This document shows positions 8,936 through 18,019 of a DNA stretch of 64,000 nt, piece after piece. The DNA lies in contig NZ_JBPDIH010000003.1 of the NCBI RefSeq assembly GCF_052030545.1, forward strand, positions 310,001-374,000, written 5' to 3'. Below the pieces are notes generated by a model. It did no database searches. It was not told the origin of the DNA and saw nothing but the letters and a program-made list of their open reading frames with translations. The position numbers and the translations under genes are program-made. Position 1 is the first letter of the stretch; the number at the start of each line of letters is the position of its first letter. Origin of the DNA: CANMXU01 sp052030545. GTDB lineage: Bacteria > Pseudomonadota > Gammaproteobacteria > Enterobacterales > Alteromonadaceae.

Positions 8936-10195
8936 TTATTTACGTTTCATTGAATCAAAAAATTCATTATTGGTTTTAGTCATCGCTAACTTATCAATCA
9001 TGAATTCCATCGCGTCGATTTCACCCATTTCATGAACGATTTTACGTAAAATCCACATTTTTTGTAATTCATCAGGCTTAGTTAATAGCTCTTCACGACG
9101 TGTACCACTGCGGTTAAAGTGAATAGCAGGGAAAACACGTTTTTCAGCAATTTTACGAGAAAGGTGTAATTCCATATTACCTGTACCTTTAAATTCTTCG
9201 TAAATAACTTCATCCATTTTCGAACCAGTATCAACAAGTGCCGTGGCAATAATGGTTAAGCTGCCGCCTTCTTCAATATTACGTGCCGCGCCAAAGAAAC
9301 GTTTAGGGCGATGTAATGCATTAGCGTCAACACCACCAGTAAGGATTTTACCTGATGAAGGAATAACGGTGTTATAAGCACGCGCTAAACGGGTAATTGA
9401 ATCTAATAAAATCACCACGTCTTTTTTGTGCTCAACTAAACGTTTTGCTTTTTCAATCACCATTTCAGCTACTTGTACATGTCGGCTAGCTGGCTCATCG
9501 AAGGTCGAGGCAACAACTTCACCTTTAACCAAACGCTGCATTTCAGTAACTTCTTCTGGACGCTCATCAATTAGCAATACCATTAACTCACAGTCTGGGT
9601 GGTTGTGAGCAATACTTTGCGCAATGTTTTGTAGTAATAAGGTTTTACCCGCTTTTGGTGGCGCAACAATCAAACCACGTTGACCTTTACCAATAGGAGA
9701 TGCAAGGTCTAATACACGCGCAGTAATATCTTCGGTACTACCATTACCACGTTCCATGGTAATACGACCGTTTGGATGAATTGGCGTTAAGTTTTCAAAA
9801 AGGATTTTATTACGAGAATTTTCTGGACGATCAAAGTTAACTTCAGCAACTTTTAATAAAGCAAAATAGCGCTCGCCGTCTTTAGGTGGGCGAATTTTAC
9901 CGTGAATAGTATCACCGGTGCGCATGCTAAAACGTCTAATTTGGCTAGGTGACACATAAATATCATCAGGACCCGCTAAGTATGAAGAGTCTGCCGAACG
10001 AAGAAAGCCAAAACCGTCTTGTAATATTTCAAGCACGCCGCCGCCAAAAATGTCTTCTCCGCTTTTTGCATGCGCTTTTAAAATAGCAAATATAATGTCT
10101 TGTTTACGGTTTCTTGCTAGGTGGTCAAGCTTCATTGATTCAGCTAGAGCTAGCAACTCGCTAATCGATTTTTCTTTAAGTTCAGTAAGGTTCAT
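8936..10195 (-). CDS. rho: Transcription termination factor Rho
   Basis: A 419-residue protein colinear with E. coli Rho, the hexameric RNA-dependent ATPase that ends transcription at Rho-dependent sites. The N-terminal helix bundle begins MNLTELKEKSISELLALAE. The RNA-binding cold-shock-like domain contains the GFGFLRSADSSYL motif at about residues 62-74. The ATPase core has Walker A PPKAGKT and Walker B VVILLDSITR, followed by the Q- and R-loop region ending in GTRREELL. All key elements are intact and length is typical. Its position next to trxA and rhlB matches E. coli gene order. Confidence 0.98.
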   Translation of the reverse strand: MNLTELKEKSISELLALAESMKLDHLARNRKQDIIFAILKAHAKSGEDIFGGGVLEILQDGFGFLRSADSSYLAGPDDIYVSPSQIRRFSMRTGDTIHGKIRPPKDGERYFALLKVAEVNFDRPENSRNKILFENLTPIHPNGRITMERGNGSTEDITARVLDLASPIGKGQRGLIVAPPKAGKTLLLQNIAQSIAHNHPDCELMVLLIDERPEEVTEMQRLVKGEVVASTFDEPASRHVQVAEMVIEKAKRLVEHKKDVVILLDSITRLARAYNTVIPSSGKILTGGVDANALHRPKRFFGAARNIEEGGSLTIIATALVDTGSKMDEVIYEEFKGTGNMELHLSRKIAEKRVFPAIHFNRSGTRREELLTKPDELQKMWILRKIVHEMGEIDAMEFMIDKLAMTKTNNEFFDSMKRK

Positions 10196-10391
10196 AGTGG
10201 GGTTCTTAAACTATAATGGTTGTTGTGCACTGCCAAGTTGGCGTTGTGTAGACAAAAGAGTATGATTTGTTAGAAATGTACGTATTTGAAAAGTAAATTT
10301 AGCATTAAAATTCAGTTTCGTAAAGCGACTGCTTAATTTTAAAACTATTTCATTTGATTAGTTAACGATATAGATCAAATAAATAAAACAC

Positions 10392-10422
10392 TGGCATCAA
10401 ATCGTTTATCAATTTGATGCCA
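10392..10422. terminator. trxA terminator
   Basis: A perfect 11-bp inverted repeat (TGGCATCAAAT at 10392-10402, ATTTGATGCCA at 10412-10422) lies 18 bases past the trxA stop, between trxA and rho. An A-rich flank gives T residues on the minus strand. Confidence 0.8.
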
Positions 10423-10439
10423 TGTTATTAAAAGAAGAA

Positions 10440-10766
10440 TTAAAGGTTGCTATCTAAAAATTCTTTTAATTGTGTTTTTGATAACGCGCCAACTTTAGTG
10501 TCGATAACGTTGCCATCTTTAAATAGTAATAAAGTTGGAATACCACGAATACCATACTTAGGTGGTGTACCTGTATTGTCGTCAATATTTAATTTACCAA
10601 CTGTTACGCTGTCAGCATATTCTTCAGCAATGTCGTTAAGTAGTGGCGCGATCATTTTACACGGACCACACCATTCAGCCCAAAAATCAACCAATACTAA
10701 ACCTGATGCATTGATTACATCAGTATCAAAACTGTCATCTGTAAGCTGAACTATTTTATCGCTCAT
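10440..10766 (-). CDS. trxA: Thioredoxin 1
   Basis: A 108-residue thioredoxin with the redox-active WCGPC motif in DFWAEWCGPCKMIAPLL, the cis-proline loop GIRGIPTLLLF, and normal length. It is a cytoplasmic protein disulfide reductase recharged by thioredoxin reductase. The ATG at 10766 is preceded by GGAG. It is transcribed toward rho and is divergent from rhlB, as in E. coli. Confidence 0.98.
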   Translation of the reverse strand: MSDKIVQLTDDSFDTDVINASGLVLVDFWAEWCGPCKMIAPLLNDIAEEYADSVTVGKLNIDDNTGTPPKYGIRGIPTLLLFKDGNVIDTKVGALSKTQLKEFLDSNL

Positions 10767-10992
10767 TTCTTTCTCCGTTCATGGTGGCCTAACTGCCAAT
10801 TAATAGAGATTATACCTCTATCATAGGTTTATACCAACTCTACTATATAACTGTTTTCTCAGTCGCATAGCTAGATCACATAAAATAGGTTTTTTCAGCG
10901 ATCTCGAGTGTATTTTTGTTTATTCGACGATAAATACAGGTATTTGACAATACTGTTTTTTATTCACCACGTTACCTGTTAAGCTTAGCGCT

Positions 10993-12258
10993 ATGAAAAA
11001 AACACATCTATCAAACACAAAATTTACCGATCTAAGTCTTGCTCCGCAAGTCGTATCCGGTTTAGAAGCTATGGGCTTCGAACAATGCACTGAAATTCAA
11101 GCAAAATCACTTCCGGTATTATTGGAAGGTAAAGATATTGCAGGTCAAGCACAAACGGGCGAAGGTAAAACTATCGCCTTTTTAGCGGCTACATTTCATC
11201 GTTTATTACAACAACCCAAACCTGATCATAACCAGCCTAGAGCTTTGATCATGGCACCTACACGTGAGCTTGCTGTGCAAATTCATCGTGATGCAATTGA
11301 GATGGCAAAATCAACAGGATTGCGTCTTGGAATAGTGTATGGGGGCGAAGGTTATGAAAGTCAACGTTTAGAACTTGAACAAGGTGTAGATATTTTGATT
11401 GGCACATGTGGCCGATTAATCGATTACCTAAAGCAAGGTGTATATAACCTCAATAATATTGAAGTTATTGTACTTGATGAAGCAGATCGTATGTTCGATT
11501 TAGGTTTCATTAAAGATATTCGTTATATGTTCCGTAAAATGCCGCCAGCAACTGAACGATTAAGCATGCTATTTTCGGCAACGCTATCGTTTAGAGTAAA
11601 AGAACTGGCTTTTGAACATATGAACGACCCTGTTAGTGTTGAAGTTGCTCCTGAGCAAAAAACTAATATTCGCATTACCGAAGAGCTATTTTACCCTTCA
11701 AATGAAGACAAAATGACGTTATTGCAAACCTTGATTGAAGAAGAGTGGCCAGATAAAGCCATTATCTTTGCCAATACCAAGCATGTTTGCGAAAAGATAT
11801 TTGCTCACCTTGAAGCGGACAAAATTCGCGTAGGTTTATTAACCGGCGATGTTATACAGAAGAAGCGCTTAAAAATTCTTGAGCAGTTTACCAATGGCCA
11901 ACTCGATATTTTAGTTGCAACCGATGTAGCCGCGCGCGGTTTACACATTCCAGCGGTAACCCATGTTTTTAACTACGACTTACCTGATGATTGTGAAGAT
12001 TATGTTCACCGTATTGGCCGTACAGGTCGTGCTGGCGCAACAGGTCATGCCATTAGTTTAGCGTGTGAAGAATATGTATTTAACCTGCCGGCGATTGAAA
12101 CGTATATTGAACATACCTTGCCTGTAACTAAATACGATCACGATGCCTTATTAACGGATCTGCCAAAACCAAAACCACGCCAACGCCGACATAAGCCAAA
12201 CAATGGTGGCCAAAACCGCAACAGAAGTCAAAGTGGTAATCGAGGTCGCAGGAATTAA
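10993..12258 (+). CDS. rhlB: ATP-dependent RNA helicase RhlB
   Basis: A 421-residue DEAD-box helicase. Motifs in order: the Q-motif region GFEQCTEIQAKSLP, motif I AQTGEGKT, PTRELAVQ, DEAD within VIVLDEADRMFDLGF, SAT (FSATLS), and the motif VI HRIGRTGR. The C-terminal tail is basic and rich in R, N, Q and G, as in RhlB. In E. coli this helicase works in the RNA degradosome with RNase E. It is divergent from trxA and separated by only 6 bases from gppA, so the two form an operon, the conserved gammaproteobacterial arrangement. Confidence 0.96.
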   Translation: MKKTHLSNTKFTDLSLAPQVVSGLEAMGFEQCTEIQAKSLPVLLEGKDIAGQAQTGEGKTIAFLAATFHRLLQQPKPDHNQPRALIMAPTRELAVQIHRDAIEMAKSTGLRLGIVYGGEGYESQRLELEQGVDILIGTCGRLIDYLKQGVYNLNNIEVIVLDEADRMFDLGFIKDIRYMFRKMPPATERLSMLFSATLSFRVKELAFEHMNDPVSVEVAPEQKTNIRITEELFYPSNEDKMTLLQTLIEEEWPDKAIIFANTKHVCEKIFAHLEADKIRVGLLTGDVIQKKRLKILEQFTNGQLDILVATDVAARGLHIPAVTHVFNYDLPDDCEDYVHRIGRTGRAGATGHAISLACEEYVFNLPAIETYIEHTLPVTKYDHDALLTDLPKPKPRQRRHKPNNGGQNRNRSQSGNRGRRN

Positions 12259-12264
12259 ATAAGT

Positions 12265-13758
12265 ATGTCTGCTCACCCTTTGTATGCTGTTATCGATTTA
12301 GGTTCCAATAGTTTTCACATGCTGATCACCCGGCTAGTGGCAGACAGCGTACAAGTGGTAGATAAAGTTAAGCGCAAAGTGCGCTTAGCTTCCGGATTAG
12401 ATAGTCATAACAAGCTTGATCAAGCATCCATCAGTCGCGGGCTTGAATGTTTAAGCTTTTTTGCTGAACGCCTACAGGACATCCCTGAAGAAAATATTCG
12501 CATTGTCGCCACTGCAACCCTCAGAATCGCTACCAATGCCGACGAGTTTATTAAACAAGCCAATATCATTTTAGGTAAAAATATTACCGTATTAACCGGC
12601 GAGCAAGAAGCCAGTTCAATTTATTTGGGCGTTGCGCATACCAGTTGTGGCAAACCTAATCGCTTGGTATTTGATATTGGCGGTGCCAGTACGGAAATTG
12701 TTGCTGGTGAAGGGTTTGACTGCCAAAAAGTACTCAGTTTAAATATTGGCTGCGTTACCTTTCGAAATCGGTTCTTTAGTGATGATTTGTTTAATAGCAA
12801 CAACTTTTCAAAGGCGCAACTGGCAGCAAAAACTGAAATTAGCCCACATGTTGAAGACTACAAAAACTTAGGCTGGCAGATTGTATTAGGCGGTTCTGGT
12901 ACGATGCAAGCCCTTGCTGAAATCTTGCTACATCAAAAACAACCGGCAATAATCAGTGCAAACTTTCTTGCGCAAATCAAAAAACAAATCATTAACTGCC
13001 AATCACTTGACCAGTTAAAAATACCTGGCTTGCTTGCCGATCGTAAACCCGTATTTGCAAGCGGCATTGCCATACTTATCACGTTATTTGAATGTTTTGA
13101 TGTAAAAGAGCTGCAACTATCCAGTGGTGCTATTCGTGAAGGTTTACTTTATGAAATGTTGCCCGACATGCGCGCGCTGACGATAAGGCAACGAACGGTT
13201 ACCTCATTGACCGAAAAATTTCATATCGACACTGAGCACGCTTATCGCGTTAGTGAAACGGTTGATGCGATCTTTGATTATTGCCAAAGTGATTGGCAAA
13301 TAACTAAAGACAATGGCTACAAGCTACTTAAAACAGCTTGTGCTTTACATGAAATTGGCTTGTTGCTTGAATTTAAACGTCATCAACTACATGGCACGTA
13401 CATTATTGAAAATGCTGACTTGCCGGGCTTTGACCAAGCCGATCGACAACTATTAGCGGTACTAGTGCTTTGTTATAAAGCCGATATCGATATTGAGCGT
13501 TTAAAAAGTCAGTCTGCTGTTAGCTTTGAACATGCCTGCCAACTACTGGTGATATTAAGACTTGCCGTTATTATTTGTCGACGTAGGAACGACGACGTTT
13601 TACCCCATCATAACTGTGTGGTAAAAGATAAAGCCATCGAGTTGCAACTACCTAAAAAGTGGTTACATGCTCATCCGCTAATTTGTGATGAATTACGACA
13701 AGAAAGCCAACACTTACACAGTATTGACTATACCATAGATATTATTGGCACCGAGTAA
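12265..13758 (+). CDS. gppA: Guanosine-5'-triphosphate,3'-diphosphate pyrophosphatase / exopolyphosphatase
   Basis: A 497-residue Ppx/GppA family protein. It has the ASKHA phosphate-1 loop DLGSNSFHMLI at the N-terminus and the second phosphate motif DIGGASTEIV at about residue 140. LSSGAIREGLLYEML leads into a C-terminal HD-like helical domain (ACALHEIGLLLEF). Such enzymes convert pppGpp to ppGpp and/or degrade polyphosphate. Placement directly after rhlB supports GppA over the separate Ppx paralog, though sequence alone does not settle which activity dominates. A strong terminator follows. Confidence 0.9.
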   Translation: MSAHPLYAVIDLGSNSFHMLITRLVADSVQVVDKVKRKVRLASGLDSHNKLDQASISRGLECLSFFAERLQDIPEENIRIVATATLRIATNADEFIKQANIILGKNITVLTGEQEASSIYLGVAHTSCGKPNRLVFDIGGASTEIVAGEGFDCQKVLSLNIGCVTFRNRFFSDDLFNSNNFSKAQLAAKTEISPHVEDYKNLGWQIVLGGSGTMQALAEILLHQKQPAIISANFLAQIKKQIINCQSLDQLKIPGLLADRKPVFASGIAILITLFECFDVKELQLSSGAIREGLLYEMLPDMRALTIRQRTVTSLTEKFHIDTEHAYRVSETVDAIFDYCQSDWQITKDNGYKLLKTACALHEIGLLLEFKRHQLHGTYIIENADLPGFDQADRQLLAVLVLCYKADIDIERLKSQSAVSFEHACQLLVILRLAVIICRRRNDDVLPHHNCVVKDKAIELQLPKKWLHAHPLICDELRQESQHLHSIDYTIDIIGTE

Positions 13759-13797
13759 TACCAAGCAAGTTACTTTTATAAATAACTCGTTAAGCAG

Positions 13798-13831
13798 AAA
13801 AAAACCAATGCATAGAGCATTGGTTTTTTAA
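13798..13831. terminator. Bidirectional terminator between gppA and hemB
   Basis: A perfect stem (AAAACCAATGC from 13801, GCATTGGTTTT from 13817) with the 5-base loop ATAGA is followed by T residues on the plus strand and preceded by A residues, so it can serve both convergent genes. Confidence 0.9.
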
Positions 13832-13849
13832 TGAGATAAAACGGTAAAG

Positions 13850-14863
13850 TTATTGGCTGTCTTCTTTTAACCAGTAGCCTACTTGTTTGGCAAAATAAGT
13901 TAATATGCCATCAGCACCTGCGCGCTTAAACGCTAATAATCCTTCCATCACACAGGGCTTTTCAGCTAACCAACCATTTTGAATTGCGGCCATGTGCATT
14001 GCGTACTCACCACTGACTTGGTACGCATACGTTGGCACTTTAAAATTATCTTTAACGCGGCGAACGATATCTAAATAGGGCATACCTGGTTTCACCATCA
14101 CCATATCTGCGCCTTCGGCAATGTCCTGGGCAACTTCATGTAACGCTTCATCGCTATTAGCTGGATCCATTTGATATGAGAATTTATTGCCGCCTTTAAT
14201 GTTGCCTGCTGAACCAACTGCATCACGAAATGGTCCGTAATAGTTCGATGCATATTTTGCTGCGTACGATAAAATTCGCGTATTAACATAGCCGTGCTCT
14301 TCTAACGCTTCACGAATTGCACCTATACGGCCGTCCATCATATCTGATGGCGCAACAATATCGGCACCTGCTTCGGCGTGAGACAATGCCTGTTTAACTA
14401 AAATATCTTTAGTAACTTCATTTAAAACATAACCGTCGTCGTCAATAATGCCGTCTTGGCCATGAGTAGTAAACGGATCTAATGCAACATCGGTAATAAC
14501 ACCAAGCTGAGGAAATTTGGCTTTTAGCGCTTTAACAGTGCGCTGAGCTAATCCTGCTGGGTTATATGCTTCTTCCGCCATTAGGGTCTTTTTATCAAGA
14601 GGCGTTACTGGAAAAATGGCGAGCGCAGGAATACCTAAATCCACCAACTCTTGTGCTTCTTCTAGCAGTAAATCGATGCTTTTACGTTCAACGCCAGGCA
14701 TAGAATCAATCTTTTCACGTTGATTTTCACCTTCTAGTACAAATACAGGGTAAATAAGATCATTCACCGTTAACTGATTTTCGGCCATTAAGCGTCTAGA
14801 AAAATCATCCGCGCGCATACGGCGCATGCGACGTGCTGGATACTGGCCAAAAGCGTTATTCAT
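13850..14863 (-). CDS. hemB: Delta-aminolevulinic acid dehydratase (porphobilinogen synthase)
   Basis: A 337-residue HemB, which condenses two 5-aminolevulinate molecules to porphobilinogen in heme synthesis. The Schiff-base lysine lies in MVMVKPGMPYLD; the second active-site lysine is in GGNKFSYQMDP. The metal loop reads DVALDPFTTHGQDG, with Asp and Ala where E. coli and animal enzymes have the zinc-binding cysteines. This matches the zinc-independent, magnesium-type class exemplified by Pseudomonas. It begins 3 bases after the stop of the diguanylate cyclase gene and probably ends the operon that starts at tatA. Confidence 0.97.
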   Translation of the reverse strand: MNNAFGQYPARRMRRMRADDFSRRLMAENQLTVNDLIYPVFVLEGENQREKIDSMPGVERKSIDLLLEEAQELVDLGIPALAIFPVTPLDKKTLMAEEAYNPAGLAQRTVKALKAKFPQLGVITDVALDPFTTHGQDGIIDDDGYVLNEVTKDILVKQALSHAEAGADIVAPSDMMDGRIGAIREALEEHGYVNTRILSYAAKYASNYYGPFRDAVGSAGNIKGGNKFSYQMDPANSDEALHEVAQDIAEGADMVMVKPGMPYLDIVRRVKDNFKVPTYAYQVSGEYAMHMAAIQNGWLAEKPCVMEGLLAFKRAGADGILTYFAKQVGYWLKEDSQ

Positions 14864-14866
14864 GGG

Positions 14867-16729
14867 TTACTCCTGAGAACTAATTAAATTTTCAATTTGA
14901 ACTTGATCGCGACCTAATTCTTTTGCGCGATATAATGCTTTATCTGCACAATAAAACAAATCTTGCAGTTCAATGTTGTCTTGTTGCTGATAGGTTGTAA
15001 TGCCACAACTTACCGTTAATTGAATTTCTTTTCCTTGATGTTGAACAGCTTCTTTACGAACTCGTCGACACAATTCTTCGGCAAGAGAACGAGCACCATC
15101 TACGTCTGTTTCAGGTAAAATAAAACAAAACTCTTCACCGCCGTATCGAAAACTTAAATCAGCACTTCGCCTTAAGCAGGCTTTCATGCGATTCGCTATC
15201 CAGACTAAGCATTCATCACCCGCAATATGGCCATAGGTATCGTTGACTTGTTTGAAATGGTCGATATCAATAAGCACTAAAGATAATGGTGTTAAATTTC
15301 GGTGACTGCGCCTAAATTCAGCAAGAATTTTTTGATCATAATGGCGACGATTATATAAGCCAGTTAAATCATCTGTGGTACTTTTTTGCGCCAGTTCTTT
15401 ATTTAAATTTTCTAACTCTTGAAAGGCAATATTTAGCTCAAGAGTACGTTCTTGCACGCGATCTTCTAATTGCTCTTGCGTCTCTTGCTGCAACTGCAAA
15501 AGCTCTTCTTGCGCTTGTTTGGTTTCCATCGCGCTGTTAAGTGCTTCTATTTGCGCTTTTTGCCTGGCTTTAACTTGTAAATACATTAAACGACTCACCA
15601 AGAAAATAAACAGTAAACCGTTAAGCCAAAACGAGACACTAAAAAATAGCTCACTGTTATTAAACAATTGTAAGCTTTGCCAGATAATAGCGACATCAAT
15701 AAATATTCCGACGATAAATTGCACCGCCATAATAACGGTAAAAATTAAGGCAAGCGGCACCGCTTTTTTCATCAACTGCCAGCCCGTTACCACTAGCAGT
15801 AAGGTGGTAAAGTTATGCAGTAATAGGCTAACAACAAAGTTGGTTGTTTCGTCAAAAAAGGCACCCACAGGAATATAAACAATTAAAACAACGCTGGTTA
15901 ATTTTACTTGTTTAGCAAGGGCAGGAAATTTTTTATTTAAGGCAAAGAGCTCAACGCAAAACCATAACAGGAACAAAATCGATAGTGAGGTTAATACCGG
16001 AATTTTTAACGCTTCAACCCAAGGATATTCGGCAAGCACCCACCAACCAGCTTTACCTAACAACACCATCAGCATTAGCGTTCGAATACAAAAGTATCCA
16101 GACAAATACAGCACACTTTTACGCGTACTGGCAATAAATAACAATAAGAAGCTTGCGGTCAAAAAAACATAACCGCCAATCGCCGCACCTTTTAAATAAG
16201 CAAGTTCATTATTTTTACTGATATAAGCTTGTTCACTCATTAATTCAATCGGTAAATAAAGCTCTATTGGCGTAGAAAAATATAAATAAATATCAGATGA
16301 ACTGTTGGCAGGTAAATAGAGCTTTTTAACTAGACGGTTATTTTCATCTCGAGAAAAAGGTAAAAACTGATTCACTTGTCCAGTATGTTGCAATAGGCGG
16401 TGCTCAGTTAAATAACGATTTTTCTTAACTGACAAATAGACGGTTTGCGCTATTGGTTGCTGATTATCAATACTAAAGTGCAGCCAGTTTTTTCCTCGAC
16501 TTAAACGCGCGGTTTCACCATCATAACTTTGTATTGCCCAAGAAGAGCGCGGTAAATTTATAATTTCTTCGTCGCTTAACTGTTTTAAGTTTTCATCAGC
16601 AAGGAAACGGTAATCTTGAATATCTTGTGAAAGTAAGGATGTCGAAACAGCATAATGATCATCAGCAACCGCAAAACAAGATACGAGTGCCAATAAGATA
16701 ACTACCAACTGTTGTACAAACCTAGTCAT
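14867..16729 (-). CDS. Membrane diguanylate cyclase, 7TMR-DISM plus GGDEF
   Basis: A 620-residue protein. A signal peptide is followed by a periplasmic 7TMR-DISMED2-like beta domain (residues ~25-170). About seven hydrophobic segments span residues ~185-390, a coiled coil rich in Q and E covers ~395-450, and a GGDEF domain fills ~455-615. The active site reads RYGGEEF and is intact; an RSAD inhibitory-site motif lies five residues upstream, so product inhibition is expected. The domain makes cyclic di-GMP from two GTP. The gene overlaps tatD by 8 bases and ends 3 bases before hemB, so it is embedded in the tat-hemB transcript. The signal sensed by the periplasmic domain (often carbohydrate-like in this family) is unknown. 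Confidence 0.9.
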   Translation of the reverse strand: MTRFVQQLVVILLALVSCFAVADDHYAVSTSLLSQDIQDYRFLADENLKQLSDEEIINLPRSSWAIQSYDGETARLSRGKNWLHFSIDNQQPIAQTVYLSVKKNRYLTEHRLLQHTGQVNQFLPFSRDENNRLVKKLYLPANSSSDIYLYFSTPIELYLPIELMSEQAYISKNNELAYLKGAAIGGYVFLTASFLLLFIASTRKSVLYLSGYFCIRTLMLMVLLGKAGWWVLAEYPWVEALKIPVLTSLSILFLLWFCVELFALNKKFPALAKQVKLTSVVLIVYIPVGAFFDETTNFVVSLLLHNFTTLLLVVTGWQLMKKAVPLALIFTVIMAVQFIVGIFIDVAIIWQSLQLFNNSELFFSVSFWLNGLLFIFLVSRLMYLQVKARQKAQIEALNSAMETKQAQEELLQLQQETQEQLEDRVQERTLELNIAFQELENLNKELAQKSTTDDLTGLYNRRHYDQKILAEFRRSHRNLTPLSLVLIDIDHFKQVNDTYGHIAGDECLVWIANRMKACLRRSADLSFRYGGEEFCFILPETDVDGARSLAEELCRRVRKEAVQHQGKEIQLTVSCGITTYQQQDNIELQDLFYCADKALYRAKELGRDQVQIENLISSQE

Positions 16730-17516
16730 TCACACATTCCAAACTGAAAACCAAGCGCGTATTCGCGACACTATTTTTAATTAGTTCTTGTTCAGTATAG
16801 CCAGTTAATTCAGATAACCTATTAACAATATGGCATAAATAACTGGGTTCATTTCGACTACTTTTTGGTTTTGGTCGAATATTTTTGGGTGTTAAATAAG
16901 GTGCGTCAGTTTCAATCATCAACCTGTCCAACGGGATATAGCTGACCAAATCACGTAATGCTTGCCCTCTTTTGGGATCGCACAACCAGCCAGTTATGCC
17001 AATATACATACCAGCATCTAAACACTGTTTAACTTCAGATAAAGAGCCAGTAAAGCAATGAGAAACCATCGCGGGCACTTTATTGATAAAGGGCTGAAGA
17101 AGTTCCATCCAAGGTTCAAAAGCATCTCGTTGATGCAAAAATAGCGGCAGTTCGAGTTCACTTGCCAGCGCTATTTGCTCGGCAAATACTTTAAGTTGTT
17201 GTTCAGGTTTAGAGAAGTTACGGTTAAAGTCTAAGCCGCACTCTCCTATCGCTTTAACTTGCTGAAATTGTGCCAAACGGCGTAGTTCATCGAGGTAGTC
17301 ATCACTGACATTGTCGGCATCGTGAGGATGTACCCCCGCGGTACTGTATAGATAATTAGGGTACTGCAAACACAGTTGATGAGCCTTGATACTTTCAGAA
17401 ACGTTAGTACCCGTTACTAACATTGCGACAACGTTAGCTTCTTGTGCTCTTTCAATCACAAGGGCACGATCTTTATCAAATCGAGTATTGGTAAGATTAA
17501 CCCCGATATCAATCAA
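16722..17516 (-). CDS. tatD: TatD family deoxyribonuclease
   Basis: A 264-residue metal-dependent hydrolase of the TatD family (TIM barrel). Motifs include MIDIGVNLTNTRFDKD at the N-terminus, STAGVHPHDA, IGECGLDFNR, LPLFLHQRDA, SHCFTGS, and LMIETDAPYLTPK, which carry the metal ligands. The family has 3'-5' exonuclease/DNase activity and is not needed for Tat export despite its name. The start appears to be TTG at 17516; no ATG or GTG fits the conserved N-terminus. It lies 11 bases downstream of the small secreted protein gene and overlaps the next gene by 8 bases. Confidence 0.93.
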   Translation of the reverse strand: MIDIGVNLTNTRFDKDRALVIERAQEANVVAMLVTGTNVSESIKAHQLCLQYPNYLYSTAGVHPHDADNVSDDYLDELRRLAQFQQVKAIGECGLDFNRNFSKPEQQLKVFAEQIALASELELPLFLHQRDAFEPWMELLQPFINKVPAMVSHCFTGSLSEVKQCLDAGMYIGITGWLCDPKRGQALRDLVSYIPLDRLMIETDAPYLTPKNIRPKPKSSRNEPSYLCHIVNRLSELTGYTEQELIKNSVANTRLVFSLECVND

Positions 17517-17527
17517 ACGTTTATTCG

Positions 17528-18019
17528 CTATTTGATACGTTTAACTTTAATCGAACGATTCGATTCTGGCTTTTTCAGATAAAACGAGCTTAAAGCGCCA
17601 CGCTTGATAATCACTTTATCACCAACACGCAGTTTCAAGTGGCTGCTGTCTTTTTGCTGCCAAACCTGATTATTTTCTGACACCAAACGATATTGGCCGT
17701 AAGAGTTTTTCTTTATTGAAGCGATGGTTAATTCAAGCTGATCTAAGCCTTGGCTCACTTGCTTGTGCTCTTGGCCAAAATTTTCAGCTTTAGTTAATGG
17801 CTTTGTTTCTGCTGGCTCCGCGGCAACATTAACTGGTGGCGTTGCTTTTTTCTCAGGTATCGCAGCTACTGTTTTTGTCGTCGCCATTGCTTGGTCAAAA
17901 CAGGCAAGCCTTTCTTTTCCATCACTAATTTTGACACAGGCCGATAATTGGCTACTAAGTGAACTTGCCATCACTGGCGCAACTAAAGCGCTACATAGAA
18001 TTAAAAATGCTAGTTTCAC
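17528..18019 (-). CDS. Small secreted protein of unknown function, within the tat operon
   Basis: A 163-residue protein with a clear signal peptide ending PVMA. Just after it lies a CVKISDGKERLACFDQAM motif with two cysteines, a pattern seen in several periplasmic proteins, including type VI secretion accessory proteins, that may form a disulfide. A proline/alanine/lysine-rich linker (~50-85) leads to a small C-terminal beta domain with VSENNQVWQQKDSSHLKLRVGDKVIIKRG, a pattern that suggests a compact barrel. Its ATG overlaps the tatC stop by 4 bases, so translation is coupled. I do not recognise a named family. Whether it works with Tat export or just shares the transcript is unknown. Confidence 0.75.
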   Translation of the reverse strand: MKLAFLILCSALVAPVMASSLSSQLSACVKISDGKERLACFDQAMATTKTVAAIPEKKATPPVNVAAEPAETKPLTKAENFGQEHKQVSQGLDQLELTIASIKKNSYGQYRLVSENNQVWQQKDSSHLKLRVGDKVIIKRGALSSFYLKKPESNRSIKVKRIK

